64,000 nucleotides of DNA from Physella acuta. Taxonomy: Eukaryota > Mollusca > Gastropoda > Physidae. The notes under the pieces were generated by a model that ran no database searches, was not told where the DNA came from, and saw nothing but the letters and a program-made list of their open reading frames with translations. A program made the position numbers and the translations under genes. Every line of letters starts with the position of its first letter. The first letter of the stretch is position 1. Where the stretch lies: the NCBI RefSeq assembly GCF_028476545.1, contig NW_026731903.1:152501-216500 (forward strand). Direction: 5' to 3'. Shown one piece after another: positions 50,766-62,209 of the stretch.

Positions 50766-50977
50766 CAGGGTTGCCAAATTGCTAAATTGTTGCAGGGAGC
50801 GGGTGATGCCAGACTTAGTGATGCCACGGAACCTTTGTTAATTTTTCTACTTAAGTTAATTAAAATTCTAGTAGGCCTACTATTTTTTTATAATTTTAAT
50901 TTTTAAATTTGGTTTTTATATTAATATTAAGTACCAGAAAAAAAAATGTTTTTGATCAGTTCTTAAAATAGGATAGC

Positions 50978-51042
50978 TAACGTTTCCCCCCCCCCCCCCC
51001 CCCCCGGAAATTGTTGTGCGCCCCCCCCCCCCCCCCCCCATT
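50978..51042 (-). mobile_element. Poly-C remnant of the G-run-rich MITE
   Basis: Two C runs (about 19 and 18) separated by GGAAATTGTTGTGCG, the reverse of the CACAACAATTTCC block in the 46962-47158 copy. Confidence 0.55.
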
Positions 51043-51124
51043 GAGAAAATAAAACAAGTTAATTAAAAAAGTCTAGTGACATTTATGCGCAATTTCCTTA
51101 TGTTATCTAAAAATAGCTCTGACG

Positions 51125-51545
51125 TATAATGCTGGGGTGCGTTCAAGCTAGAAGAACGATCGGTTTGTAGGTGTTTCTGTAATTTTAAAATTTGTGCCCG
51201 AACGAGAGGATATTTTTGAAAACTTTCTTCGGCAATATTGTTCTAAATTATGGCAGAAATCGATTGGTACATGTTTCAAGTCGCTAAGTGGTCTGGTTGC
51301 CGAGATATAGGCAAAAAACTGCATTTTTTCTCGGTTTTTTGGCTTTTCCGGGAAATACATGAAAGAAACCCGGAATTTTTATGGCCTATGCTCATCCTCG
51401 TAACTTGCTTAACATAATTGCTTTTGAAACTAGTCATCGATATTGCTTCGTTGAGGAGGAGATACGACTTAAAGCTGCGGACACACATCCATCCATCCAT
51501 TCATTCATACATCCAGAAATGACGGGTTAATAAACGCAATTCTCC
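51125..51545 (+). repeat. Probable dispersed repeat with (CATC)n tail
   Basis: About 400 bp ending in ACACATCCATCCATCCATTC, CATTCATACATCC. Such a microsatellite tail suggests a retroposed element, but no second copy is in the window and no protein is recognised. Confidence 0.35.
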
Positions 51546-52129
51546 AGAATGGAAATTGCGCTAAAAAATAAAACAACAACGCAATTTAAAGTCTAATGTC
51601 GTTCTATAAATATCTTATAAATACTGGATCGTTTAAATGAAAGTAAGACTTCATGTTTTTATTAACATAACAGTTCATTCAACTAAATCTGTCGGCCCGT
51701 GAATAACAGTTGTCTTTACTCCTAAAAAATCTTGCCAACTCCAACGATCGAAGCTTTACCAAAGGTAAAAAAAAAAAAAAATGAAACACTACACAAAAAA
51801 ACAACAACTCGTGATATATTTTTGTTTTCGTTAAAAAAATTTTGATTACGAAATTCTGGAGTTTAAAAAAAAATTATTTTCACCTGACTGACCAGTGCAC
51901 GGGTGTTTCACAGATGGCGTGCACTATGGCGTGCACCATGGCTGCACCAAACAGATACAAATTTCGCGTCGCATCTGCTTTCGATATTTTATTTTTTTGA
52001 AAGTTAAAAAAAAAAAAACAACACCTGAAGACTCGGATGTACGGTTGATTAATTAAACGATAAGCAAAACATCGCCTGTGTTTAATACGCAACAATTCCC
52101 ATTACAGGGCAGTGTTATAAACTGGGCTC

Positions 52130-52400
52130 TCGCTTGCACGTGCGATTAAAAGAGCGCGCGTTAAACTAAGCCGAAATTCTCATCCCATTTGCATTCGCTG
52201 CGATCCAATGAGCATAAAGCGGAGCCGGGGGTTTCCCCGAGCAAGCGGAGGGAACTCTCGGGGAAAGCGTTTCTTTGATTTTCATTGGGCCAGACATTGA
52301 TGAAGATGCAAGGGGGCTGTACTCTGACAGAACATCATTCATTCTTCTGAAAATCGCGGGCCCTCTCTGCCAGGATGCACGTGGGTCGTTTATAGCCTAC
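52130..52400. other. CpG-richer island, no gene assigned
   Basis: Contains GCACGTGCGATTAAAAGAGC, GCGCGTTAAAC and ATCCAATGAGC. The base composition stands out from the surrounding AT-rich DNA. It could be a promoter or enhancer; no exon is evident. Confidence 0.3.
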
Positions 52401-53030
52401 GAAACATTTCTTCAACCGACTCACCCCCTCCCCTCTCCTCACCCTCCACCCCTATATCAACTTTTTTCCTTTCTTTTTGTTACTTCTCTGCTTACGTATA
52501 AAAATATAATAAAACTTTATATAAAAATACATTTAAAATTCACACATACCTTTTGATGCACAGGATATTTGTGCATTCCAGTGCATAGTAAAAGAAATTA
52601 ATGTCAAGCGCATAAAGGCTACTGCATGTGCGTATGATAGCTTGTATATAAAAGTGAGTAATTATTGTGTGAATTATATTTCCGTTTTTGAAGTAGGACA
52701 CAGTGCCATAAGTAAACGCCCACTTAAAGAATAAAAGAAAATCATATTTATATTAAAAATATTTAATAACATAAATAAAATATAAACTATTTTTCTTTTA
52801 TGTGTTACCAGATAAACTTTTCCCTGCTTGCCAAAAAAAAAAAAAAAAAAAAAAAAAAATTCCACATAGAATATGCTGGAAAGGAAGTGTAATATTTGTA
52901 TGTTTTTTTTTTAAATGATTATAATTGGGCATTAAGTATTAATAAAATCTGGAGTTACTGCTCTTTAAGCTAATGGCTTCTAGTGTTTTTACACTTTCAA
53001 AGTGAGAGGAGTGTCTTTGAATGAGTAGTA

Positions 53031-53582
53031 GCAGTTGCGTAGCGAGGTCGGGTGTCACCCGGTGCGGCACTTAATGGTGTCACCCCCAGAGGCGTAGAGA
53101 CCCTTCCTGGGGACAAACTTTCAATTTTCGATTTGCACCCCCCCCCTCAAACTTTCGATTTGCACCCCCTCCAAATTTTTCTCTATATATTTTGCTATTT
53201 TTTTGCCTTGGTGTCACCCCCCTAAATGGTGTCACCCGGTGCGGCACTTAATGGTGTCACCCACAGAGGCGTAGCGACCCTACCCGGGGACAAAATTTCA
53301 ATTTTCAATTTGCACCCCCTCCTCAAACTTTCGATTTGCACCCCCCCCCCAGACTTTTGATGTGCACCCCCCACCCTCAAACTTTAGATTTGCACCCCCC
53401 CCCCCCTAAAACTTTAGATTTGCACCTCTTAAAAGACTATTTAACACTCGAATTAATCACTTAATTCAGGGGAATCATCATTTTTCTCTATATATTTTGC
53501 TATTTTTTGCCTTGGTGTCACCCCCCCCCCTAAATGGTGTCACCCGGTGCGATCCGCACCCCCCCCCCCCGCTACGCCACTG
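53031..53582. mobile_element. GGTGTCACCCGGTGCGG element with CAGTNGCGTAGCG ends
   Basis: Starts CAGTTGCGTAGCGAGG and ends CGCTACGCCACTG, an inverted match. Inside, two copies of AGAGGCGTAG(A/C)GACCCT and at least six TTTGCACCCC modules alternate with GGTGTCACCC, so CAGAGGCGTAGCGACCC-type elements seem to have inserted into, or been amplified within, the host element. Confidence 0.65.
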
Positions 53583-53589
53583 AGTAGTA

Positions 53590-54680
53590 ATGTCTTTCAC
53601 TGTGTGAGCAGTAGTACCTTTCAGAGAAACGGATGCATTTAAAGTCGTGTAACCGAAAGTCCTTCTGTTATAAATAGGTACTTAACTTTAAATATATAGT
53701 TTTTTTTTTGCCGCAACCGCTTTGTATAGACAAATGTCCCTACCTCATCACCCTTCTTCCATAAACGTAAAACATTTTTACTATTAACGTTGGGCAGCGG
53801 AATTGTAGCAAAAAAAATCTCTATAACTAGAGATTAAAAAAAAAAACAACCATCAAATAATAAAAAAACAAAACAACATGGTGACTATAAAAACAGGGCG
53901 ACTCTACTTCACCTGTCCCAGAGATCACGGAAGATATGCTTAAAACCATCAATATTTACTACAGAGAACACAAAAAAAATGAAAAGTGTTTGTATTAATT
54001 GTTTCAGCGTAAGTCATTTCCCATTTAGTCGCTCTGTGATAGCCTTCACGCCTCGCTTGCAATGCGTCTGTGAAGCTGACTCGCGCGTCTGACTCCAGGT
54101 TACGCCTTCCATTCAGGAGTCTAAAATTTTTAAAAATTCTAAAAAAATATATATTTTAAAATGAAATATTAGACCTGACGCAATGGCCGCTTTTAAATTT
54201 AATTTGGAAACAGCGGCATCAATTTGTCTAGTTTTTATCTGGTAATGGGTCGTGATATTCCGGATTTATTTCCCCTGAAGACTGTTTGGATTTTGTCCCT
54301 TTGACAGTGGGGGAAAAACTTGTATGATTTCACGGTCCTGGCAGAGGTGACGAGATTGTCAATGAGGATTAGGTCAAGGGTGTTGATTTGTTCCTGGTTA
54401 CATGAGGGAGGAGGGGGGAAAGGGGGGGGGGGGGTAGAGGAGAGTGATGGAGAGATGAGAGGTGAAAATGATGGAGAGGGAGAATAGGAGGGAGGGAAGG
54501 AGGGAAGGAGGGGAGTAATGCAGAGGATGAAGAGAGAGGGGGGAAACAAAGTGAGAAATATGAAATAAAATAGAGAGAAAGGGAAAGAGAATAACGGAGA
54601 GGCAGAGTGAGACGGGATTGGTAGGAAAAAGGAATGCATGAAGGAAACAGATATACAGGGAGGGAGGTTGTGTGGGAAGA
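53590..54680. other. Intergenic DNA with purine-rich strand asymmetry
   Basis: No gene seen. From 54400 to 54680 the plus strand is nearly all purine (GGAGGGAAGGAGGGAAGGAG and similar), so the minus strand gives false Ser/Pro/Leu-rich open frames. Confidence 0.5.
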
Positions 54681-54681
54681 G

Positions 54682-54812
54682 GGGCACTTGAAACTTTTGG
54701 GTTGAGGGGGGGGGGGGGGGCGGACACTAGTAAATATTTTCTATATAAATTATATTTAGTTGGAGGAGGGGGGATATGGGATCCCTCCCGTAGAGATGCA
54801 TGAAAGAAACAC
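54682..54812 (+). mobile_element. G-run-rich MITE, truncated on the left
   Basis: GGGGCACTTGAAACTTTTGG, a G run, CGGACACTAGTAAATATTTT and a degenerate right end (GATGCATGAAAGAAACACA). Confidence 0.65.
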
Positions 54813-54904
54813 AGGACGGGGGCAAAACGAGAAACATGGAATTGAAATGGAAGAAAAAAAAAGAGAGGAACATAAATCAAGGGAGTGGAGAGCAATAATG
54901 GATA

Positions 54905-54906
54905 GG

Positions 54907-54958
<52 letters not shown>
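54905..54958. repeat. (GA)n microsatellite
   Basis: About 25 GA units followed by AATGGGGGGGGGGGG. Confidence 0.93.
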
Positions 54959-54960
<2 letters not shown>

Positions 54961-55127
54961 GGGGGGGGGGGGCTTAGAGGAAAAGTAAACATTAAGACAT
55001 CTTCAATGCAATCACAAAATCAATCAACAACGCGCAAAACAATTTATAAATCACTGTAGTAAGTTGATGGCGGGGAATGGTTAGTGTAAATTAATTTTTT
55101 GGCATAACTATGTGTATTTTTACCATG

Positions 55128-55195
55128 TGACCTGTGCTGTTGAGCACAAGCTTTGTAATGCGAAAGACTCGAGTTCGGATCCTGGATAGACTAGT
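55128..55195 (+). repeat. tRNA-like SINE head
   Basis: CCTGTGCTGTTGAGCACAAG, an anticodon-arm-like TTTGTAATGCGAAAG, and box B-like GAGTTCGGATCCTGG. No body follows. Confidence 0.5.
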
Positions 55196-55228
55196 TACGA
55201 AATCCTTTGGTTTTTCATGTACATATTC

Positions 55229-55602
55229 AGTGTTTCTTTCAGACTTTTTTCTCTGGAGGGGCACTAGATATTTCTGGGGGGTGGGGGGGGGGGGGGGGAC
55301 ACTGTTAAAAGTATATATTTTCTAAATAAATCACTCAGAAAGCCTGTATCCAGCATAACAAGACAGGCCCTCACCTGGAATCCACAGGGCAGGAGGAGGA
55401 GAGGCAGACCTGGAGACGTGAACTGGAAGAAGGCACCAAGAAGATTGGATATACCTGTGGACAGTTGGAGAGACTAGCCCAGGACAGAGACGCCTGGAAA
55501 ACTTTTGTCAGCGGCCTATGTCCCAGTATAGGGACGACAGCAAACCTAACCTAACCTAATATAAATTCCATTTCGTTCCCGAAGAGATGCCTGGAAGAAA
55601 CC
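55229..55602 (+). mobile_element. G-run-rich MITE split by a LINE fragment
   Basis: Left part 55229-55330 (AGTGTTTCTTTCAGAC to AAGTATATATTTTCTAAATA) and right part 55557-55602 (TATAAATTCCATTTCGTTCC to CTGGAAGAAACC) fit together as one copy of the family. The 226 bp between them are LINE sequence. Confidence 0.75.
55331..55556 (+). mobile_element. 3' end of an RTE-type LINE
   Basis: The plus strand reads QALTWNPQGRRRRGRP and later LERLAQDRDAWKTFVSGLCP in another frame, the usual C-terminal stretch of RTE-like LINE reverse transcriptases. It ends with AACCTAACCTAACCTAA, probably the element's 3' tail. It is 5'-truncated with at least one frame break. Confidence 0.8.
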
Positions 55603-56490
55603 TATTATAACTCGAAGATTTTTTTTCTTGTTATAGATACAAAAAATCATTTAGACTCAAGAAAATCATAGGGCATATGACTGTTGCCTAGTCAACATCA
55701 CCTCTTAAATCCACCACTGTGTAGATGCCAAATGTTTACTTTTTAAAAAAATAACAGCCTTTTAGAGAAAAAAAACATACGTAACATATTAATAACATTG
55801 TTATTTAATGAAAAAAAAAACCCGCCGGATCTACTTTTTTTTTTTTCCTATTAAGGTTGCCAGCTCAATTATTTCCATTTTATGCCATGTAAAGTGTAAC
55901 AGTGGTTGACGGCAGGCGTGCGCGGTGGTTACTAAGAAGCACCCAGTATGCCAAATTGGCCCTATTTCCCCATGGGCGAGATAAGGCCAATTAAATACCT
56001 TAGCCGTTATCGCGTTCAGTAATACATAGACAAGGGAAGCAATCTCTGGCATCCGCTGGGTGAAATCTATCCGCGATGATTTAATCAAATTTACGACTTG
56101 ACAAGATAGCGAGCTCTTCCGCGAAGGAGGTGAGAATATTTTTAAAAAATTATTTTGGGATGTGTTTGATTTAATTCAAAATAAAAAGACTTAATTAAAT
56201 GATGTTGAATTTTTTTTTTCATTCGAGCATTGCTAGATTCAAATACGTCACTAGGAGACAGGTTGTCAGAACTGTTGTAAAATTCGAACAGGTTTTCATT
56301 TGAAATTCTATCAGCACTAGGAAATGTAAGCTTGAGTGTCGAAAACAGCAGTCACCAAATTGAAGCCAGGAGGCCGGTTAAAGTTGTTGCATCATAAAGC
56401 CGGTTGTCTTTCCCCGTTGTCTTTCCCCGTTGTCTTTCTCGGTTGCCCCTAGGCAATGCGCAATAAAACTAGTGCCTTTGGGGGAGGGGG
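55603..56490. other. Intergenic DNA, no gene seen
   Basis: Contains a short triplicate of TTGTCTTTCCCCG at 56405-56443 and a G run at 56471-56509. Confidence 0.4.
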
Positions 56491-56510
56491 TGGGTGGGGG
56501 GGGGGGGGGT

Positions 56511-56885
56511 CGTCCCGGCAAGATTTCATGGAAAACAACTCGTGACAAATCAGCCCCGACAAAACGACCCGCGACAAAAAGTTTTCCGTCAAAATGACTC
56601 ATGATAAAAAGACTTTCGACAAAAAAAAGGACCACCAACATTTTGGCTCGCAACAAGATGGCTCCCCAGATATTGCCGGGAATCGCATTGGCGGGAGCTC
56701 TTTTGTCAGGAGCTAAATGTCGGAGGCCTGTTACTTGGGAGTCCTTGAGAAGGGAGATATTTTTCGGCAGCCTATTTGTCGAGGGAATTTTTTATAGAGG
56801 CTCTTTTATTGGGAGCCTATAAGACGGGAGCTATTTTTTCGAGGCCGTTTTGTTGGACCATTTTTGATGGGTTTGTTTTGACTTG
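56511..56885. repeat. Fold-back array of exact 15-bp units (CGACAAAANGNCTC type)
   Basis: From about 56526 to 56630 seven units of exactly 15 bp carry (C)GACAAAA (CGACAAAACGACCCG, CGACAAAAAGTTTTC, CGTCAAAATGACTCA). About five transitional 15-mers follow. Then about eleven units have the opposite orientation (CGGGAGCTCTTTTGT, AGGGAATTTTTTATA, GGAGCTATTTTTTCG) to about 56870. Units differ at many positions, yet I find no indel in the phase. Read from the centre outward, each arm gives pentapeptide-periodic peptides: LFVAGRFVGADLSRV on the minus strand, REIFFGSLFVEGIFYRGSF on the plus strand. Confidence 0.75.
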
Positions 56886-56964
56886 GTACGCCTCCCAGTC
56901 ACCATACAAGAAAATAGGCACATACCCTCAACAACATTAAAAATTTATGCCGGCGATGCCACGA

Positions 56965-56997
<33 letters not shown>

Positions 56998-57345
56998 ACA
57001 ATAACAACATTTAAGAACAACAACAAAACATAAAACATCCATCATAACTCAAACGAAACATCACAAAAAAAACAAAAAAAAAAACAATAAAAGCTGAACT
57101 GCAAATTTGTGTTTTTCCTTTACATAGTGGACATTATTTCGCTGGCGGCTAAAGTAACAAATAATTTTTAAATTTAATTCAAACACATCAGGCTGCAATA
57201 CACAACAGCCAAAAACAACTCACGCAATTTACACATGTCATTCTAAGCTGCGTGGTCGTATAGTAGCTGTCAATGCCGACAATTATTGACTACATTAGTT
57301 TTTATTTTAATTTTCTTCCCCTATCTTATTAAAGTAAGCTATGAA
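56886..57345. other. Low-complexity intergenic DNA
   Basis: A run of about 29 A at 56967-56995 followed by A-rich, AACA-rich sequence. No gene. Confidence 0.5.
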
Positions 57346-57346
57346 T

Positions 57347-57347
<1 letters not shown>

Positions 57348-57423
<76 letters not shown>
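57348..57423. repeat. (TA)n microsatellite
   Basis: About 38 TA dinucleotides. Confidence 0.95.
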
Positions 57424-57427
<4 letters not shown>

Positions 57428-57756
57428 ATATAAAATAAATATATATACAAATATATTTTGCACACTGTCTTCCGCTTGTTAGACTGAATGTTGCACGCCA
57501 CGGAGGTTGAACAAGGTGGCGTCGCATCAAAGAGAAAATCTTGGAGGTCAGAGGGTACAGGCTATTTGTTATGGGCGGCTGAATTTGCCATTGTGGCCGT
57601 GAGAGAGGCGTTTGCTTAAGACTGGAATTCATCGTCAGCGCATTGACCTCATGGAAACAGTTCAGTTCTCGACAATAATTTAAAATTAGAGTTGTCTTGC
57701 TTTGTCTACTTGTTGGGATTATGTCCCTTTATAATTTTATATTTTTTTATTTTTAC

Positions 57757-57766
57757 ACACACACAC

Positions 57767-57861
<95 letters not shown>
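57757..57861. repeat. (CA)n-(TA)n microsatellite
   Basis: A short CA run, then about 45 TA dinucleotides. Confidence 0.95.
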
Positions 57862-57863
<2 letters not shown>

Positions 57864-58206
57864 GGAACACTTTAAAAAGAGGTTTAAGTTGATATTAACG
57901 CTGAAAGAATTTGGTACGAATTCTATTTTTTAAAATGAATCATATATTAGCTCAAGATTTCACTATAATTTCTCTTTCTTTCCCCCAACAACCAATGAAA
58001 TCAATCCCCGCCATCTTAGTGTAAGAACCCTTGCCAACATAAGTTTTTCCACGGAATACAAGCAGCAACCTGTAGCCAATCTATAACACAATGTAAGACA
58101 GCAGTTTCCAAACTGTTCGCGACTTCATGGTGAAGGAGATAAAGGCCCGTAGCCTCGCTAGCAAGCACAGACGTTGTACAATAAATTGTCATTCTTTTTC
58201 CTAATA

Positions 58207-58500
58207 TTATGGGCTGTCTGTTAAATAAAAAAGGGGCTATGTTAAATAGAAAAATGGGCTATGTCTGTTAAATAGAAAAAATGGGCTATGTCTGTTAAAT
58301 AGAAAAAAATGGGCTGTCTGTTAGAAAATGTTGGGCTATGTTTGTTAGAAAAAAATGGGCTATGTCTGTTAAATAGAAAAAAATGGGCTGTCTGTTAGAA
58401 AATGTTGGGCTATGTTTGTTAGAAAAAAATGGGCTATGTCTGTTAAATAGAAAAAAAATGGACTATCTATGTATAAAAGAAAAAAAATGTGCTATGCCGA
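58207..58500. repeat. Tandem repeat of GGGCTATGTCTGTTAAATAG units
   Basis: Units of about 25-33 bp (ATGGGCTATGTCTGTTAAAT then AGAAAAAA), about nine copies, with a higher-order duplication: the block from 58313 to 58375 is repeated almost exactly at 58382-58445. Degenerate units continue to about 58570. Confidence 0.88.
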
Positions 58501-58587
58501 GATTAGAGAAAAAAAATAGACTATGCCTGGTCTAGAGAACGAATGGGCTAGGTCTAGACTAGAAAAAACATGAGCCATGTTTGTGTG

Positions 58588-58690
58588 TGTGGACGGTGTG
58601 GCCTAGCGGTAGAGCGCTAGAAAGCTAACCCGAAAATCTCGAGTTCAATGGATCGCTAGGTCTAAAGAGGAATCTTTTAATCTTTACTTA
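58588..58690 (+). repeat. SINE head with short tail
   Basis: GACGGTGTGGCCTAGCGGTA, GAAAGCTAACCCGAAAATCT, then CGAGTTCAATGGATCG: the tRNA-like head of the main SINE family, with almost all of the body deleted. Confidence 0.7.
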
Positions 58691-58839
58691 ACTTTAATGT
58701 GTGTGTGTATGTGTGTGTGTTTGTGTGTGTGTATGTGAAATGAAAACAAAATCTGCTCATACATTTATGTAATGAATGATACCAATCCAAAAGTAAAAAA
58801 TCAAAGAGTAAATAAAAGATTAATTGACTCAACTTTAGC

Positions 58840-59560
58840 AGTTAAATGTTAGACATAACAAAGAATTTGAAAATATCCCGTCAAGCCAATCACTGTCATT
58901 ATCACCTGACTAGAAACCATTCCCGTGAGTGATCTCCCTTTCTTGAACAACTTTTTCATTTCCCGGACATCTGATCAAACCGGGTTAATTCCCTTTGTAG
59001 CCCTTTTTACTGGAGTTGTTCCGTGCGCCTCACAAACCGATAGAAACGCCCTCGGAATTTCAGGCCAATTTTTACGACAGTTTTAAGACTTCGATAACAC
59101 ACACACAACAAAGGTGGTTTTTAGAATAAGGTGTGTGAGATTTAAAAGAAAGCGAGGGAGGACAACGCAATCAGCTTTCCAGCTAAAATAATCACGCCCG
59201 TGAATAAAGAGAAACAAAAATTCGTTACAAGCTGCCGTGTTGGGTTATAAAATTCCAACGCCACCCTTCACCTCCCCCGCTTCCCCCCCCCCCTCATCTC
59301 ATTCTTTTTCTCGTCTCACATATGCCAGGTACTATAAACGTCTGTGGGCTCTCGTGGCGTGCCGTGATTGAAATAGAAAAGGGACGCATAACAGTAAATT
59401 TGGGATTTTCATGGCCCAACAAATTGGCTCACATCTTCACAGGGGTGCTGGCCAGACGTAAAGGGGAGGCAACCGGCCCGGGGTTTTAAAGGGGAGCAAC
59501 AAGTGAATGTAAAAGACTGAGGCGATGGGAAAGTGTAAGGGAGATAATAAGAAGACTTAC
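58840..59560. other. Intergenic DNA with higher GC, no gene seen
   Basis: Mixed-complexity sequence free of obvious repeats, e.g. ACCGGGTTAATTCCCTTTG near 58979 and CGCCCTCGGAATTTCAGGCC near 59047. It might be regulatory; no reading frame stands out. Confidence 0.3.
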
Positions 59561-60059
59561 GCAGCCATCAATCGAGATTTAAGTTGTATGATTTTAAATA
59601 TTTTCTTTATGTGTCAGTAATTGAAAATGCATCGACCGCAGGTCTTAAAAAGGTATTAATTAAAATTAAGTATCAAATGAAAATGGCCGTTTATTTACAC
59701 ATAATTTGAAGGGACAGAACTGTTTGTAAGACAATTTTAAAAATAGTTTGCTAATTTTGTGTTAAATTTTGTTTACAATTTGTTTCATTTTTTTCTATTT
59801 TCTATTTTAAGTTTACACGTTGAAATACTGACAACTTAATAAAAACGTTTTCATCTTTAAAAAAAAAACAAAAACAATAACAGGTTATTAAAAAAAAATG
59901 TCTCACAACTTTACACACGATTTTTATGACATAAAGCTCAACGTAAAATCCAACAACTCCCCCACAAGTAAAACACTTAATTGACCAGATTGTTTTGGGC
60001 TGCCTGTGAAAACTAACAAATACATTGCTAAATGTGGCTAGACTGTGATAAAACCCAAA

Positions 60060-60345
60060 TCAAAATAGAACAACGCCTAACAAATATACAATATCTATTG
60101 TGGACAGATATTTTGTCATCCTATAAAAATAAACTTAAAATATAACACAAAAGTCCATACAAACAAGTTGTTAAATGTGGCCAGATATTTAGTCATCATA
60201 TAAAAAAAAACTTAAAATATAACACAAAGTTCAAAAAACATAATCTGCTAAATGTGGCCAGATATCTTGTCATCCTATAAAACCAAACTTAAAATATAAC
60301 ACACAGTCCAAACAAATAAGTTGCTAAATGTGGCCAGATTGTTTT
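60060..60345. repeat. ~78-bp tandem repeat, about four copies
   Basis: Units contain AAATGTGGCCAGATATNTNG, TCATCCTATAAAA, CAAACTTAAAATATAACACA and AGTCCAAACAAATAAGTTGC. Copies begin near 60105, 60175, 60252 and 60327 (partial); divergence is moderate. Confidence 0.85.
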
Positions 60346-60590
60346 AGGGTGCACCCAGCGGAGAGAGTCGACCTCACGTCGGTGAGCTCCACTAATTAAC
60401 CCTGTGACTCCTGCGGCAATATATTTCCTAGTGGTACTCACCTGCGAGGAAAATAAAACGGCCTCACGGGGCGCGGGGATTGTTCCCACCATCTGGTCCT
60501 CGTTAGATGCCCATTGTCCCCACCCCCGGGGCCTCAGGTGGAGCCCTGGGCCCCGGTGTTCATCCCCGAGTAGGACCTCCACACTCAGTA
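60346..60590. other. GC-rich segment of unknown origin
   Basis: Very different in composition from its surroundings (CACGGGGCGCGGGGATTG, CCCCACCCCCGGGGCCTCAG). Contains an imperfect palindrome around CCGGGGCC. An open frame of about 107 codons on the minus strand resembles nothing I know and may be chance in GC-rich DNA. Possibly a dispersed repeat. Confidence 0.35.
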
Positions 60591-60635
60591 ACATACACAT
60601 ACAATCAAACACTTACTCATATATAAATATATAAT

Positions 60636-60675
60636 ATATACATATATATATATATATTATATATATATATATATG

Positions 60676-60753
<78 letters not shown>

Positions 60754-60765
60754 CATATATAATTA
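60636..60765. repeat. (TA)n microsatellite flanked by TGTTCATATA palindromes
   Basis: TATATATGTTCATATATA at 60668 is mirrored by TATATATGAACATATATA at 60745, enclosing about 33 TA units. Confidence 0.93.
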
Positions 60766-61504
60766 TTTGCCGAACTGGAAAGAACTCTCAATATGCTGAA
60801 AGGTATGCGGCAATAATCTTATAGGCAACCTCTTCTAGAACTCATATTATGCGCTGTGTTAAAGATTAGATAATACATACAAATGATGGCTACATATATT
60901 GTGTTAAGTGGTCGGCTAAGTAATATAACAAAATTAAGCACCGTAAACGGGAAGAAAAGTATCGAGGAAGAAAGTCAATTATTTTTGTATAGGAACAGAT
61001 ATTTATAAATCATATTAATATGGATTAGTTAAAAAAATATATATTTGTTTTAAATTTTGTAGGCCACAAGTTTTATGAGGCCTGGAAATGGCCCGAGGAC
61101 CAAAATGTTTTTAAACACCATTTTAACATCCGCGTTCTAGTTCTTGGTCTAACACAAATTATACTACATTCAACAAGTTCTACAGTGGCTACAGTTGTTT
61201 GAATGGCTAAAAGGAAGTTTAACAATTTAAAATAATAAACTTTGGGGATGCATGATTTTTATTAATTTTATTTATAAAATTTCTATTGCCTTTTAACTCA
61301 TTAAAAAAACCTCCATTCACCACTCTGTTATAAATTATCAAATTTTCCCCACTGATTCAAAATGTATATTAATGTTGCTATTTTTTTTAGAAATATTATA
61401 CTCTTTGTTTAATTATTTCGTCTATATTTTCGTTCTATTAAGTAGACCATGTTTTTTTTTCATTCACTGTTTTCCTTTGTGTAAGCACCGTCAGAAATCT
61501 GTCA

Positions 61505-61795
61505 GGGTTTCTTTCAGATTTTTTTCTCCGAAAAAAAAAAGATGTGAGGGGGGGGGGGGAGGCTGAAATTTCTGAGAAAGAATATATTTCCAACATAAAT
61601 TATATTTTATCTCTATTTCGTACGGGTGTGTGTGTGGGGGGGGGGGGTAGTTTCTCAGGGGTGCAGATTTACTTCCCTGCACTTAAACTTTTTGGGGAGA
61701 GGTGGTCCAAAGTTAAAGTATATATTTTCTATATAAGTTATATATATTTTTTTCTATTTTGTCCGGGGGAGGGGAAGACCTGGTCTTGAAAGAAA
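61505..61795 (+). mobile_element. G-run-rich MITE, duplicated or composite copy
   Basis: Starts GGTTTCTTTCAGATTTTTTT and ends CTTGAAAGAAAGT. The interior holds two bodies in sequence: AGAATATATTTCCAACATAA, TATTTCGTACGG and a G run; then AAAGTATATATTTTCTATAT, TTGTCCGGGGG. It therefore looks like two copies joined or nested. Confidence 0.6.
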
Positions 61796-61811
61796 GTCAA
61801 GGTAACCTACT

Positions 61812-61893
61812 AGTAGAGAATGTGACAACCTTCACGTTGCGTTACAACTTTCACGTTGCGTGACACGTTGCGTGACAACCTCCACGTTGCGTG
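61812..61893. repeat. Short tandem repeat of CTTTCACGTTGCGTGACAAC
   Basis: Four CACGTTGCGT cores at 16-28-bp spacing. Confidence 0.85.
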
Positions 61894-62127
61894 AACATCA
61901 TATATGAATATTTCATTATGACATCCAGAGATATACTTGGGGTAACGGGGGACAGGACAGAAGGAAGTGGGGTGTGGTATCCTTATTTTCAACATAAACA
62001 TATAGACCTTGGGCTTAACAATTACGAGCACTACCTTTCATTGTTTTCAAAAAGGGGGTTTAAAAGTAGCGGTCTCACCAAGAAGAGTATATTTATTTCA
62101 GTGGCCCAGTGGCCTAGTGTCCACCAT

Positions 62128-62154
62128 CTCTCTCTCTCTCCCTCTCTCTCTCTC

Positions 62155-62206
<52 letters not shown>
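62128..62206. repeat. (CT)n-(TA)n microsatellite
   Basis: TCTCTCTC with a few CCC interruptions, then about 24 TA units. Confidence 0.95.

Positions 62207-62209
<3 letters not shown>

Noticed and set aside
54235-54895. Ser/Pro/Leu/Phe-rich minus-strand open frames of 150-165 codons
   Set aside because: The plus strand is a purine-rich low-complexity tract, which leaves the complement open by composition alone; two frames are open at once.
60289-60612. 107-codon minus-strand open frame in the GC-rich block
   Set aside because: No recognisable domain; it runs through a tandem repeat and a composition outlier.
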